NCBI RefSeq assembly: GCF_003570885.1
Contig: NZ_QXJC01000001.1
Location: 1,357,869-1,421,868, forward strand
Direction: 5' to 3'
DNA length: 64,000 nt
Source: Simplicispira hankyongi
GTDB lineage: Bacteria > Pseudomonadota > Gammaproteobacteria > Burkholderiales > Burkholderiaceae_C
In this document: positions 46,167-58,000 of the stretch, in pieces
How the letters are laid out: every line of letters begins with the position of its first letter
Numbering within the stretch: the first letter of the stretch is position 1
The notes under the pieces: generated by a model
The model's input: only the letters and a program-made list of their open reading frames with translations
Database searches by the model: none
What the model was told of the DNA's origin: nothing
Translations under genes and position numbers: made by a program

Positions 46167-47033
46167 CTACAGAGCGCGCGCCGAGAAGGTGTCGCAACGC
46201 TGAAGGCTGCCGCTTTGCAGCCCCGTATCGAACCAGTGCTGGCGCTGCGCGCTGGTGCCGTGGGTAAAGCTCTCAGGCACCACCGCACCGCCACCGGCGC
46301 GCTGCAAGGCATCGTCGCCAATCTTCGCGGCCGCGTTCATGGCCTCTTCGACATCGCCCTGCTCCAGGATCTGGCGCGCCTGCTGGGCATGGTTGGCCCA
46401 GACCCCGGCAAAGCAGTCGGCCTGGAGCTCAAGCCGCACCGACAGCCGGTTGTAATCGGCCTGCGAAACCCGGCCACGTGCCTGATCCATCTTTTGGCTG
46501 ATGCCCAGCAGGTTCTGCACGTGGTGGCCAACCTCATGCGCAATCACATACGCCTGGGCAAAGTCACCCGGGGCACCAAGCCGGTTCTTGAGCATTTCGT
46601 AAAACCCGAGGTCGATGTACACCTTGCGGTCCGCAGGACAGTAAAACGGCCCCATGGCCGACTGCCCGGTGCCGCAGGCCGTGGGCGTGGCGCCGCGAAA
46701 CAGCACCAGATGCGGCTTCTGGTACGTGCCGCCCTGCTGGCGGAAAACATCGGTCCAGACATCTTCGGTATCGGCCAGCACGGTCGAAACGAAGCGCGCC
46801 ATCTTGTCGTCCGCGGGCGGGTGCCTGGCAGGCGCCTGCTGCACCTGCGCCGGGCTGCCGCCGCTGAGCAGCCCCAGGATGGTCAGCGGGTTGATGCCCA
46901 GCGCCCAGCCGCCAAGGAGCGCCACCACGATGGTGCCAATGCCAATGCTGCGCCCGCCAAACCCCGGCACGCCCCCACCGCCGTCGCGCCGGTCTTCGAC
47001 GTTGTCGGATTCTCTGTTGCCTTCCCATCGCAT
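46167..47033 (-). CDS. ypfJ: YpfJ-type neutral zinc metallopeptidase
   Basis: A 288-residue membrane-anchored predicted metalloprotease. After a short Arg/Gly-rich N-tail there is one helix (IGTIVVALLGGWALGINPLT). The zinc site is AQAYVIAHEVGHHVQNLLG (HEXXH) near residue 170, and LELQADCFAGVWANH supplies the third ligand. Conserved GTGQSAMGPFYCPADRKVYI precedes it. Substrates are unknown. The start has AAGGAG 6 bases upstream. Hairpin element c ends just upstream of that ribosome-binding site. Confidence 0.9.
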   Translation of the reverse strand: MRWEGNRESDNVEDRRDGGGGVPGFGGRSIGIGTIVVALLGGWALGINPLTILGLLSGGSPAQVQQAPARHPPADDKMARFVSTVLADTEDVWTDVFRQQGGTYQKPHLVLFRGATPTACGTGQSAMGPFYCPADRKVYIDLGFYEMLKNRLGAPGDFAQAYVIAHEVGHHVQNLLGISQKMDQARGRVSQADYNRLSVRLELQADCFAGVWANHAQQARQILEQGDVEEAMNAAAKIGDDALQRAGGGAVVPESFTHGTSAQRQHWFDTGLQSGSLQRCDTFSARAL

Positions 47034-47047
47034 ATGCGGCTCCTTAA

Positions 47048-47205
47048 TGTCCTGAGTTGGAAGTTCGTTGATGAAATAAAGATGTCGAAATCGTCTCCAG
47101 GCCAGGCGCAAACCACAGCGATAGCCATCGCTATCGCGAGGATTTGCAACGCAGCATGGGGGCGATTCTCGGCGTCTTTATGAAACGAATTTCCAACTCA
47201 GGACA
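47048..47205. mobile_element. MITE-like hairpin element c, upstream of ypfJ
   Basis: A 158-bp element with ends TGTCCTGAGTTGGAAGTTCG and the matching inverted end, flanked by TTAA and CTAG (both fit YTAR). The core GGCGCAAACCACAGCGATAG pairs with GCTATCGCGAGGATTTGC. It occupies most of the gap between dcd and ypfJ, ending 3 bp before the ypfJ ribosome-binding site. Confidence 0.7.
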
Positions 47206-47283
47206 CTAGCGGGCGGCGCCCGGCTGCGGCGCCATTATGGTGCGCCTCATCCGTGCAGGTGCCGGCACAGGGGCCGAGGGCGA

Positions 47284-47850
47284 TCACGCCTTGGGCAGCG
47301 TCACGCCCACCTGGCCCTGGTACTTGCCGCCGCGGTCTTTGTAGCTGGTCTCGCAGACCTCGTCGCTCTCGAAAAACAGCACCTGGGCGCAGCCCTCGCC
47401 CGCATAAATGCGCGCCGGCAGCGGCGTGGTGTTGGAGAATTCCAGCGTCACATAGCCTTCCCATTCGGGCTCGAAGGGCGTGACGTTGACGATGATGCCG
47501 CAGCGCGCGTAGGTGCTCTTGCCCAGGCAGATGGTCAGCACGTTGCGCGGAATGCGGAAGTACTCCATGGTGCGCGCCAGCGCAAAGCTGTTGGGCGGAA
47601 TGATGCAGCTCTCGCCATGGAAATCGACAAAGCTTTTCTCGTCGAAGTTTTTCGGGTCCACCACCGTGCTGTGGATGTTGGTGAAGACCTTGAATTCGGG
47701 CGCGCAGCGGATGTCGTAGCCATAGCTGCTGGTGCCGTAGCTGATGATTTTCTGGCCCGCTACCTCGCGCACCTGTCCGGGCTCGAAGGGCTCGATCATG
47801 CCGGTCTGCTCCGCCATGCGGCGAATCCATTTGTCGCTTTTGATGCTCAT
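47284..47850 (-). CDS. dcd: dCTP deaminase
   Basis: A 188-residue trimeric deaminase producing dUTP from dCTP for thymidylate synthesis. Conserved parts are [19 protein letters not shown], the catalytic region [20 protein letters not shown] with the Ser and Arg of the active site, [13 protein letters not shown] with the catalytic Glu, and a C-terminal [11 protein letters not shown] that closes over the nucleotide. The ATG at 47850 is the family start. Hairpin element d begins 7 bp upstream and supplies the only AGGA-like sequence near the start. Confidence 0.95.
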   Translation of the reverse strand: MSIKSDKWIRRMAEQTGMIEPFEPGQVREVAGQKIISYGTSSYGYDIRCAPEFKVFTNIHSTVVDPKNFDEKSFVDFHGESCIIPPNSFALARTMEYFRIPRNVLTICLGKSTYARCGIIVNVTPFEPEWEGYVTLEFSNTTPLPARIYAGEGCAQVLFFESDEVCETSYKDRGGKYQGQVGVTLPKA

Positions 47851-47857
47851 CGCAGGT

Positions 47858-48013
47858 GTCCTGGGTTGGAAGTTGACTGAAAAAGGAAAGGGGTCGAAAT
47901 CGTCGTCAGGCAAGGCGCAAACCACAGCGATAGCCGCAGCTATCGCGCGGATTTGCAACGCCGCATGGCGGCGATTCTCGGCGCCTTTCTGAAGCCAGCT
48001 TGCAACCCAGGAC
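47858..48013. mobile_element. MITE-like hairpin element d, upstream of dcd
   Basis: A 156-bp element with ends GTCCTGGGTTGGAAG and an inverted GTCCTGGGTTGCAAG, closely related to those of element c. The core is GGCGCAAACCACAGCGATAG, then CCGCAGCTATCGCGCGGATT. No clear target duplication is seen. It forms the dcd leader. Confidence 0.7.
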
Positions 48014-48044
48014 GCCACGTCCTTGGCAGGTACTATGGTTTCGA

Positions 48045-48095
48045 TAGCTGTATGCGCTTATGGAATATGCGCTAGAGCCCTATTTTGCTTGAGAA
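48045..48095 (+). repeat. Palindromic repeat copy I at the end of guaD
   Basis: It reads TTTCGATAGCTGTATGCGCT, then AATATGCGCTAGAGCCCTAT. On the minus strand it supplies the final codons (SQAK) and the TAG stop of guanine deaminase, and it lies next to hairpin element d. Confidence 0.75.
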
Positions 48096-49375
48096 ATCAC
48101 TGTGCTTTCAATCAGCCTGTCGTCGCCGAGCACGATCATCGCGAAAAGCAGCTCTTCCAGGTTGCACGCCTGCGCCGTGCGGCGCGCCAGGAGCGGCGTG
48201 GCCTGCGGGTTGAGCACGACGAAATCGCCCTCGCAGCCGGGCTGCAGGTTGCCGATCACGCCACCCAGGCCCAGCGCCTGCGCCGCACCGGCCGTGTGGC
48301 GCCACCACAGCGTGGAGGGCGGCAGCGACACGCCCTGCTTGGGCAGGACGCCTTCCACCGCCGTGCGCCCCACATAGTAGGCCGCCATCATGGTCTGGAA
48401 GGGCGAAAAGCTCGTGCCGCCGCCCACGTCGCTCGCCAGGCCGTAGCGGAAACCGGCGGCGTCGGCCCGCGCGAAGTCGAAGAAGCCGCTGCCGAGGAAC
48501 AGGTTGCTCGTCGGGCAGACCGCCGCTGCCGTCCGGCGCTCGCGCATCAGCGCGCGGTCGACCTCGTCGAGGTGGATGCAGTGCGCGTACACGGCCCGCT
48601 CGCGCATCAAGCCGAAGCCGTCGTACACCGCCAGGTAGCTGCGCGAGCGCGGGAACAGCTCGCGCACCCAGCGCACTTCGTCCAGGTTTTCTGCCACGTG
48701 CGATTGAATCCACACGCTAGGGTGGCGCGCCGCCAGTTCGCCCGCGCCGCGCAGTTGCTCGGTGGTGCTGGTGGGCGCAAAGCGCGGCGTGATGGCGTAG
48801 CCCAGCCGGTCCACGCCATGCCAGCGGCGGATCAAGTCTTCGGAATCCAGCAGGCTTTGCTCGGTGGCGTCGCGCACGCCGTCGGGCGAGTGGCGGTCTT
48901 GCAGCACCTTGCCGCAGATAAGGCGCAGGCTGCGGCGCTGCGCCTCGGCCATCAGCGCATCCACCGACTGCGGGTGCGAGGTGGCAAAGGCCAGCGCGGT
49001 GGTCACGCCGTTGCGCAGCAGTTCATCGACGAAGAATTCAGCCACCTGCGCGCCATGCGCGTCCATGTGAAAGCGGCTCTCTTCTGGAAAGGTGTACTGC
49101 TCCAGCCAGGGCAGCAGGCCCTCGGCGGGCGAGCCGATGATGTCGGTCTGCGGGAAGTGGATGTGCATGTCCACGAAACCCGGCGCCAGGATCCGGCCAG
49201 GCAGGTGCGTGACCGGATGGCCGGCGAACTGGCGGTGCAGGGCCTGCCAGGCACCAGCGGCCTGCACGCGCTGGCGGCCCTCGGCATCGGGGGCCATGGC
49301 GAGCAGGCCGTCTTCGTCGTAAATGGCCCGACCATCGTCGGAAAACCGCAACAGGGCAGCACGGTAGATTTGCAT
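48080..49375 (-). CDS. guaD: Guanine deaminase
   Basis: A 431-residue amidohydrolase that converts guanine to xanthine. The Zn-binding DMHIHFPQTDIIGS (residues about 69-82) has the HxH pair typical of guanine deaminases. QSHVAENLDEVRW and VYAHCIHLDEVD provide the next His residues, and YGLASDVGGGTSFSPFQTM the catalytic Asp. The C-terminal VLNPQATPLLARRTA closes the composite sheet. The last residues and the stop come from repeat I. No purine-catabolism partners are adjacent. Confidence 0.93.
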   Translation of the reverse strand: MQIYRAALLRFSDDGRAIYDEDGLLAMAPDAEGRQRVQAAGAWQALHRQFAGHPVTHLPGRILAPGFVDMHIHFPQTDIIGSPAEGLLPWLEQYTFPEESRFHMDAHGAQVAEFFVDELLRNGVTTALAFATSHPQSVDALMAEAQRRSLRLICGKVLQDRHSPDGVRDATEQSLLDSEDLIRRWHGVDRLGYAITPRFAPTSTTEQLRGAGELAARHPSVWIQSHVAENLDEVRWVRELFPRSRSYLAVYDGFGLMRERAVYAHCIHLDEVDRALMRERRTAAAVCPTSNLFLGSGFFDFARADAAGFRYGLASDVGGGTSFSPFQTMMAAYYVGRTAVEGVLPKQGVSLPPSTLWWRHTAGAAQALGLGGVIGNLQPGCEGDFVVLNPQATPLLARRTAQACNLEELLFAMIVLGDDRLIESTVISQAK

Positions 49376-49518
49376 GGGCGAGAGCTTAGCGGACCCAAAG
49401 ACTCATTTCTTCGGCGTGCTCCCCCGTTTTAGGTGCACGCATTGCGCACGCCGATGGAAACCGGCACGGCCCAGGCCAGGGCCACCGTGCAAGGGCCGCC
49501 CCGCCGCACCGGTGGCGT

Positions 49519-49573
49519 CCCCCTGCCCGCAGCGATGCGAGAGCGGGGGGAAGCGGCGCAGCCGCACAGGGGG
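49519..49573. terminator. GC-rich hairpin between lpdV and guaD
   Basis: The 203-bp gap holds a GC-rich palindromic region. CCCCCTG at 49519-49525 pairs with CAGGGGG at 49567-49573, and GCGGC/GCCGC repeats lie inside. It sits 6 bp past the lpdV stop and may end bkd operon transcription, but it has no T-run, so Rho-independent action is doubtful. Confidence 0.4.
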
Positions 49574-49578
49574 GTGCT

Positions 49579-50976
49579 TCAAATATGCACCGCGTGCCCC
49601 AGCGCCCGCAGCGCCGCTTCCTGCACCGCCTCGCCCAGCGTGGGGTGGGCATGGATGGTGCCGGCCACGTCTTCGAGCCGCGCGCCCATCTCAATCGACA
49701 GGGTAAACGCCGCCGCCAGCTCCGCCACCCCTTGCCCCACCGCCTGCCAGCCCAGGATGAGGTGGTTGTCGCGTCGCGCCACCACGCGCACAAAGCCTTT
49801 GGTGGCTTCCAGCGTCATGGCGCGGCCATTGGCGGCAAAGGGGAAAGCAGCGTCGGTGCAGTCGAGCCCGGCGGCACGCGCCTCGCCCGGCGTGCGGCCC
49901 ACCACCACCACTTCGGGGTCGGTAAAGCACACGGCGGGGATGGCCATGGGCTCGAAGCGCCGTGCCTGGCCCGCAATCACCTCGGCCACCACTTCGCCCT
50001 GCGCCATGGCACGGTGCGCGAGCATCGGGTCGCCCGTAAGGTCGCCAATGGCCCAAACGCCCCGCATGGAGGTGCGGCACTGCGCGTCCACCGCCACAAA
50101 GCGCCCCGCCATGTCGAGCTGCAGCGACTCCAGGCCAAAGCCCGCGGTGCGCGGCCTGCGGCCCACGGCGACAAGCACGCGGTCAGCGGGCAGCGCGAAT
50201 TCGTCCGCGCGGGCGCTGCGCACATGTACGCCGTGCTTTTCGTCAAAACCCTGCACGCTGCAGCCCAGGTGCAGCACCACACCGCTTTTTTCCAGCGCAT
50301 CGAGCACGGGCTGCGTCAGCTCCTCGTCGTAGCCGGGCAGGATGCGTTCAGCCGCCTCGACCACCGCCACCTCAACGCCCAGCTTGCGGTAGGCCATGCC
50401 GAGTTCGAGCCCGATGTAGCCCGCGCCCACCACCACCAGGCGGCGCGGCAGGGTTTCGGGCGAGAGCGCACCCGTCGAAGACACCACCGGCCCGCCAAAG
50501 GGCAGCATGGGGAGCTCCACCGGTTCCGAGCCGGTGGCCAGCAGCAAATGCTCGCAACGCACCTGTACGGCTTCGCCTTCGGCGCTCTGCACGCGCACCG
50601 TCTTGCCATCTTCAATATGCGCCCAGCCTTTGATGACCTGCACCCCGGCCTTGCGCAGCAGCGCGCCCACACCGCCCGAGAGCCGGTTGACGATGCCATC
50701 CTTCCAGCGCACCGTCTGCGCAATGTCGAGGCTGGGCGATTGCACCCGGATGCCCAGCGTCGAGCCGCCCGCATGGTGCTGGGCCCGCTCGAACTCATGT
50801 GCGGCATGGATCAACGCCTTGGACGGGATGCAGCCAATGGTCAGGCAGGTGCCGCCCAGGCGCTCGCCCTCGACCAGCACGGTGGGAATGCCCAGCTGCC
50901 CGGCACGGATGGCGGCCACGTAGCCGCCGGGACCGCCGCCGATAACCAGCAATTTCGTTGTAATGTCCTTCGTCAT
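49579..50976 (-). CDS. lpdV: Dihydrolipoyl dehydrogenase (E3) of the Bkd complex
   Basis: A 465-residue FAD flavoprotein that reoxidises dihydrolipoamide with NAD+. The FAD loop is [18 protein letters not shown]; the redox disulfide is [13 protein letters not shown] (Cys44 and Cys49). The NAD loop is [20 protein letters not shown], and the C-terminal [15 protein letters not shown] carries the catalytic His-Glu. It is the last gene of the four-gene bkd operon, 4 bp after the E2 stop. Confidence 0.94.
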   Translation of the reverse strand: MTKDITTKLLVIGGGPGGYVAAIRAGQLGIPTVLVEGERLGGTCLTIGCIPSKALIHAAHEFERAQHHAGGSTLGIRVQSPSLDIAQTVRWKDGIVNRLSGGVGALLRKAGVQVIKGWAHIEDGKTVRVQSAEGEAVQVRCEHLLLATGSEPVELPMLPFGGPVVSSTGALSPETLPRRLVVVGAGYIGLELGMAYRKLGVEVAVVEAAERILPGYDEELTQPVLDALEKSGVVLHLGCSVQGFDEKHGVHVRSARADEFALPADRVLVAVGRRPRTAGFGLESLQLDMAGRFVAVDAQCRTSMRGVWAIGDLTGDPMLAHRAMAQGEVVAEVIAGQARRFEPMAIPAVCFTDPEVVVVGRTPGEARAAGLDCTDAAFPFAANGRAMTLEATKGFVRVVARRDNHLILGWQAVGQGVAELAAAFTLSIEMGARLEDVAGTIHAHPTLGEAVQEAALRALGHAVHI

Positions 50977-50980
50977 CGCC

Positions 50981-52294
50981 TCACTCCACGAACAACAGGG
51001 CCGGGGTTTCGAGCAGCGCGCGCATGGCCTGGATGAATTGCGCGGCGTGCATGCCGTCGACCACGCGGTGGTCGAACGAGGAGGAGAGGTTCATCAACAG
51101 CCTGCCCACCACCTGACCGCCCCGCAGCATGGGCCGCTCGACGATGCGGTTGACGCCGACGATGGCCACCTCGGGGTGGTTGATGACCGGCGTGCTGGCA
51201 ATGCCGCCCAAGGCCCCCAGGCTGGTGAGCGTGATGGTGGAGCCCGACAGCGCATCGCGCGCCGCCTTGCCACTGCGCGCGCCTTCGGCCACGCTGGCAA
51301 TGCCGGCAGCGCAGGCCCACAGGTCCAGGCTTTCGGCGTGGCGCAGCACCGGCACCATGAGCCCGCCCTCGGTCTGCGTGGCGACACCCAGGTGCACGCC
51401 GGCGTAGCGCGTGACCACGCCCGCCTCGTCGTCGTAGCGGGCGTTGATTTGCGGGAACTCGCGCAGCGCCAGCACCATGGCGCGCGCCAGGAAGGGCAGC
51501 ACCGTGAGCTTGCCGCGCGTGGCGCCGTGCAGTTGGTTGAGCTTGGCGCGCAGGGCCTCCAGCTCGGTGACGTCGATCTCCTCCACGTAGCTGAAATGCG
51601 GAATGCGGCGCTTGGACTCCTGCATCTTCTGCGCAATCTTGCGGCGCAGACCGATGACGGGGATGGCCTCTTCGCCATGGCGTTCGGCGTAACCCGCAGG
51701 GCCTTGGGCGGGTGCCTGGCCGCCGCTGGCCGCATGGGCGTCCAGGTCAGCCTGCAGGATGCGCCCGGCCGGGCCACTGCCGTGCACGAAGCGCAGCTCC
51801 ACGCCCATGTCGAGCGCGCGCTGGCGCACGGCGGGGGATGCGAGTGGGCGCTCACCTGCCGTGCGCACCACGGCGGGCGCACCGCGCGGCACTGCAACGG
51901 GGCGCAAGGACGCGGGAGCAGCTTCCGCCGGAGCCACGCGCTGGGCCGGTGCGGCTGCAGGCGGATTATTTTTCGCTACCGAAACAGGAGCTACTGGCGC
52001 TTGATGGGCGGGCGCTGGAGCCGAATTTTCCTTTAAATTCCCGGCACCCTCCACTTCCAGTCGCACCAGCTCCGAGCCGACGGCAATGGTGTCGCCCACG
52101 GCGCTGCCCAAGGCCAGCACCTTGCCGGATACGGGCGACGGGATTTCCACCGTGGCCTTGTCGGTCATCACGTCGGCAATGGATTGGTCTTCGGCCACCA
52201 CATCGCCCGGCTGCACGTGCCAGACGACCAGCTCCACTTCGGCAATGCCCTCGCCAATGTCGGGCACGCGGATTGCGTAAATACCCATGGTCAT
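50981..52294 (-). CDS. bkdB: Branched-chain 2-oxoacid dehydrogenase E2 (dihydrolipoyl transacylase)
   Basis: A 437-residue core subunit. Lipoyl domain at 1-80 with the lipoylated Lys in [13 protein letters not shown]; linker about 85-150; peripheral-subunit-binding domain ([20 protein letters not shown], then [11 protein letters not shown]); catalytic domain with [17 protein letters not shown] near the end. The start at 52294 (MTMGIYAI) is chosen from the ATGA overlap with the E1-beta stop. Linker residues about 88-110 ([20 protein letters not shown]) are encoded by a copy of the interspersed repeat, in the same frame as in the aminotransferase at 14825-16003. The Ala/Pro-rich peptide suits a flexible linker. 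Confidence 0.93.
   Translation of the reverse strand: MTMGIYAIRVPDIGEGIAEVELVVWHVQPGDVVAEDQSIADVMTDKATVEIPSPVSGKVLALGSAVGDTIAVGSELVRLEVEGAGNLKENSAPAPAHQAPVAPVSVAKNNPPAAAPAQRVAPAEAAPASLRPVAVPRGAPAVVRTAGERPLASPAVRQRALDMGVELRFVHGSGPAGRILQADLDAHAASGGQAPAQGPAGYAERHGEEAIPVIGLRRKIAQKMQESKRRIPHFSYVEEIDVTELEALRAKLNQLHGATRGKLTVLPFLARAMVLALREFPQINARYDDEAGVVTRYAGVHLGVATQTEGGLMVPVLRHAESLDLWACAAGIASVAEGARSGKAARDALSGSTITLTSLGALGGIASTPVINHPEVAIVGVNRIVERPMLRGGQVVGRLLMNLSSSFDHRVVDGMHAAQFIQAMRALLETPALLFVE
51966..52032 (+). repeat. Palindromic repeat copy J inside bkdB
   Basis: On the plus strand TTTCGCTACCGAAACAGGAG, then CTACTGGCGCTTGATGGGCG and CGCTGGAGCCGAATTTTCC, match the repeat's blocks with changes that raise Pro/Ala codons. 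It is translated on the minus strand as part of the E2 linker. Confidence 0.65.
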
Positions 52295-53343
52295 GCCTCC
52301 ACTGCGCGTTTGAGCGCCGCGCCAACGCGCTGCGGCCCGGGGAAATAGGCCCATTCCTGGGCGTGCGGGTAGGGGGTGTCCCAGCCGGTCACGCGCTCGA
52401 TGGGGGCTTCAAGGTGGTAGAAGCAATGCTGCTGCACCAGGGCCGCCAGTTCGGCGCCAAAGCCGCCAGTGCCCGTGGCCTCGTGCACGATGACGCAGCG
52501 GCCCGTCTTCTTGACGGAGGCCACCACGGTCTCCAGGTCCAGCGGCCAGATGGTGCGCAGGTCGATGATCTCGGCGTCCACTTCGGTTTCGCGCGCCGCG
52601 CACTCCGATACCCAGACCATGGTGCCGTAGGTCAGCACCGTCACCGCCTTGCCGGGGCGGAACACCGCCGCCTTGTCGAGTGGCAGCGTGTAGTAGCCCT
52701 CGGGCACCTTGCCCATTTCATGTTTGGACCAGGGCACCACCGGCCGGTCGTGGTGGCCGTCGAACGGGCCGTTGTAGATGCGCTTGGGCTCCAGGAAGAT
52801 GACCGGGTCGTCGTTCTCAATGGAGGCAATCAGCAGGCCCTTGGCGTCGTACGGGTTGCTGGGCATGACCGTGCGCACCCCGCAGACATGCGTGAAGATG
52901 GCTTCCGGACTCTGGCTGTGCGTCTGCCCGCCGTAGATGCCGCCGCCGCAGGGCATGCGGATGGTGATGGGCGCCGTGAAGTCGCCTGCCGAGCGGTGGC
53001 GCAGGCGCGCTGCCTCGGAGACGATCTGGTCCATGGCTGGGTAAAAGTAGTCGGCAAACTGGATTTCCACCACCGGTCGTAGCCCGTAAGCACCCATGCC
53101 CACCGCCGTGCCGACGATGCCGCCTTCCGAAATCGGCGCATCGAAACAGCGCGACTTGCCGTATTTGGTCTGCAGGCCCTCGGTCACACGGAACACGCCG
53201 CCGAAGTAGCCCACGTCCTGCCCATAGACGATAACGTTGCTGTCACGCTCCATCATCACATCGAGGCCCGAGCGCAGCGCCTGGATCATGGTCATGGGCA
53301 CGGCGCCCGCCAGCGCCGCAGGGTTTTTTTCTTGTGTTTCCAT
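52291..53343 (-). CDS. bkdA2: Branched-chain 2-oxoacid dehydrogenase E1 beta subunit
   Basis: A 350-residue transketolase-like subunit. Recognisable segments are VIVYGQDVGYFGGVFRVTEG, the thiamine-diphosphate-facing FDAPISEGGIVGTAVGMGAY with its Glu, VEIQFADYFYPAMDQIVSEA, MPCGGGIYGGQTHSQSPEA, and a C-terminal ERVTGWDTPYPHA. It pairs with the alpha subunit to decarboxylate branched-chain 2-oxoacids. It lies 3 bp after bkdA1 and overlaps bkdB by ATGA. Confidence 0.94.
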   Translation of the reverse strand: METQEKNPAALAGAVPMTMIQALRSGLDVMMERDSNVIVYGQDVGYFGGVFRVTEGLQTKYGKSRCFDAPISEGGIVGTAVGMGAYGLRPVVEIQFADYFYPAMDQIVSEAARLRHRSAGDFTAPITIRMPCGGGIYGGQTHSQSPEAIFTHVCGVRTVMPSNPYDAKGLLIASIENDDPVIFLEPKRIYNGPFDGHHDRPVVPWSKHEMGKVPEGYYTLPLDKAAVFRPGKAVTVLTYGTMVWVSECAARETEVDAEIIDLRTIWPLDLETVVASVKKTGRCVIVHEATGTGGFGAELAALVQQHCFYHLEAPIERVTGWDTPYPHAQEWAYFPGPQRVGAALKRAVEA

Positions 53344-53346
53344 GGC

Positions 53347-55046
<1,700 letters not shown>

Positions 55047-58000
55047 CTACAGGGTTTTTTTATTGCGCAAGAATTCCTCAATTTTCGCTTCAGGAACCCC
55101 CGGGCTGAATAGGAAGCCCTGAATTTCATTGCACTTTAGCAGCCGAAGAAGCTTGGCCTGCTCATTGGTTTCTACGCCTTCCGCAATAACCCGCAAGTTC
55201 AGGGAATGCGCCAGGGAGATGATGGCAGAGACAATGCTCCTATCGTCGGCATTGCTGGTCATGTTGATGATGAATGCCCGATCAATTTTTAATGAATTGA
55301 TCGGCAACTTAGCGATATAGCTGAGCGAAGAGTAGCCCGTTCCGAAATCGTCAACCGCCACCTCAACACCCATTTCCCGGATGGCATGAAGCTTCTGAAT
55401 GTTGGCTTCGACATCCTCCATGATCAGGCTCTCGGTAATTTCAATCTCCAGCCCACCGCTGTCTCTTCCTAAACTGCTTAATACGCGTTCTACAGTACTG
55501 ACGAAATCTTTTCTTCGCAGTTGAACTTGCGAAACATTGACGGCAATGCGAGGGGCGATCAAGCCTTTCGCCTGCCATCCACGGAAATCCGTCATCGCTT
55601 GCGCCAAAGCCCAGGCGCCCGCCTCAATGATCATCCCGGTTTCTTCAAGCAGTGGAATGAATTTCCATGGCGGGACCAAGCCGGTTTCCGGATCGTTCCA
55701 GCGCATCAACGCCTCCACCCCCACGATCTGGTTGCTCTTGAGATCGACTTTAGGCTGGTAATGTAGAACCAGTTGTTCTAGCTCGAGTGCCCTACGCAGC
55801 TTGTTCTCAAGTGTCAGCTTCTCGGCGACCCGGGCATTGAGCACCGGGGTATAGAACAAATACTTGTCACCCGAGAGCTTGCTTTTCTTCAGAGCAGCTT
55901 CGGCGTTGCGGAACAAGGCATCGGCATCTTTTCCATCATTAGGGAAAATAGCGATACCCGTTCTGGCCGATATGCGCAGTTCCTGACCTTCCAGCGTGAA
56001 GGGTCTGCCCAGGGATGTCGCAACCTGACTCTCAAAGAAGCGCACCACATCTGCCTCTTCCCTGATATTTGACAAAACCATGGAAAAACAGTCTGCGTTG
56101 ATACGCGCCAGATGGTCCACCCCAACCCCCGTTTCAATTAGGCGCTCGGCTACCATTTTCAGCAATGCATCCCCAGCGTGCCGCCCAAACGTCTCATTGA
56201 TACCTCTAAAACGCTCCAAATCGATGGCCAGAACCGCCACCGTTTCTCCACTTCTCACGTCATGCAGATGCTGGCCCAAGCGATCGTAAAACACCGTGCG
56301 ATTCGGTAGACCGGTAATAGCATCATAGTAGGCCAGATAATTGAGTCTCCCTTCTTTTTTCAGGTTATCCATGGCGAATGAAATATCTCCCGCTATTTCA
56401 ATCAAAAGCCGCATTTCCTCCTCATCGAAAACACCTGTTTCCGCCGCATAGAGCACGAACACGCCGACCGGCTTACCCTCCAGAATGAGGGGGAGCACTA
56501 CCACTGAGCGGTAGCCACGGCTCAGCGCCTCGTCGCGCCAGGTGGCGATGCGTTCGTCGCTGGCGATGTCATTGCAGATCACCGGCTTCGCTTCGGTCAA
56601 GGCTTGTGCGGTTAACGCACAACTTCCTGGTGCGTCATCATGGGTTGTCAAATTGACCTGCGCCAGATATCCGTCATCGTGGCCAGCCTGGGCGACCGGC
56701 GTCACCTGCTGGCTGTCTGCGGCATATTTTCCTATCCACGCAAAAGTAAACCTACCTTGATCCACCGCGATGCGACAGGCTTCCCTGAACAACTCCCCTT
56801 CCTCACGGACACGCACAATTGTTGTATTGATGCCGCTGAGCACGCTGTAAATTCTATTTAGGAACTCAATCTTTGATTCCTGCACCTTGCGCAGAGTGAT
56901 GTCGCGCGCGATGGTGGACAAATACTCCACCGATTCGTTGTGTCCCTTGTGGGCGAGAATCACCTGAAGAACCGGAATCTCGCGGCCGTCCGGCCCGAGG
57001 ATGGCCGTTTCCCCACTCCATACCCCATGGCTGAGCGCATGCGGAATACCTTCCTCCATCACCAGCTTGCCGGCCCATTCCGGATAAATATCCTGACTTC
57101 GGATCTTTGGCAAATCCTTCTCTTCAATCCCCATCAATTGCAAGCCTGCCTGATTGCTGTAAAGCATTCGGCCATCCAGCGTCGCGGTACCAATCAAGTC
57201 GGGGGTTGCCTCAATGATCGCTACCAGCCGCGCCTGCTCCTCCTGAATACGCTTGCGCTCCGCGACTTCCAGCGTCAGCGCGGCGGTCCGCTCCTGGACC
57301 AACTGCTCCAAATGCTCGTGCAACCTGGCGCGCTCCAGCGCCACCGCAACTTGGTTGCCGACGACGCACAGCATCTTCAGCTCCACTTCGTCAAACAGAC
57401 CCTGCTCAGGCCCGACCAGGTTCATAACGCCCATGGCCCGGTCACCGGTCCACAAGGGCACGCTGGCGTGGTACCGCAAGCCCTGCATGTCGCCCTTGCC
57501 CCCTTTAAAGCGTTCGCATTCCATGATGTTGCCGACATGGCCCAACTCTCCCGCGAGAAAACGGCGCCGGCAGTCGCACAATCCATCCATGGCACCTTCA
57601 CGCAACAAGGCTGGCGGCAGATTGCGCGCGGCCACGGTCCGAAAGCTCGACTCCCTTTCCCATAGCGATATCCAGCCAGCCTGAACCCCGGGTAACTCCA
57701 AAGCCCGTTCTAATGCAACTTCTGCCACCTCACGTTCGGTAATTGCTTGATTTAGACCGGCCACGATACTGCCCAACCCATGCAGTACCTGGTTCGAATG
57801 CTCCAATTCCGTCTTGCGTAGCCTGAGCTCGCTGTTGATCTCCACCGCCTGTTCGTAGGTCGAAATCAACAGATCGAGCATCTGTTGCCGCTCGGCGGTA
57901 ATAAGATGCTTTTGACCGCCGAGTTCAATCTCAAGGCCCATCTGCATCTTCTGGCTCTTGCGCATCTCCAGGTTCATCAGCAGGTAGTCAATGCGCGACA

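Noticed and set aside
44432..46321. A longer version of rhlE starting at 46321
   Set aside because: The extra 126 codons translate hairpin element b and the opposite strand of ypfJ; the helicase proper starts at MTSLTSSF.
17926..48013. The hairpin elements as a CRISPR array or as rho-independent terminators
   Set aside because: They are dispersed, have no regular spacers and no T-runs; three lie upstream of genes rather than downstream.
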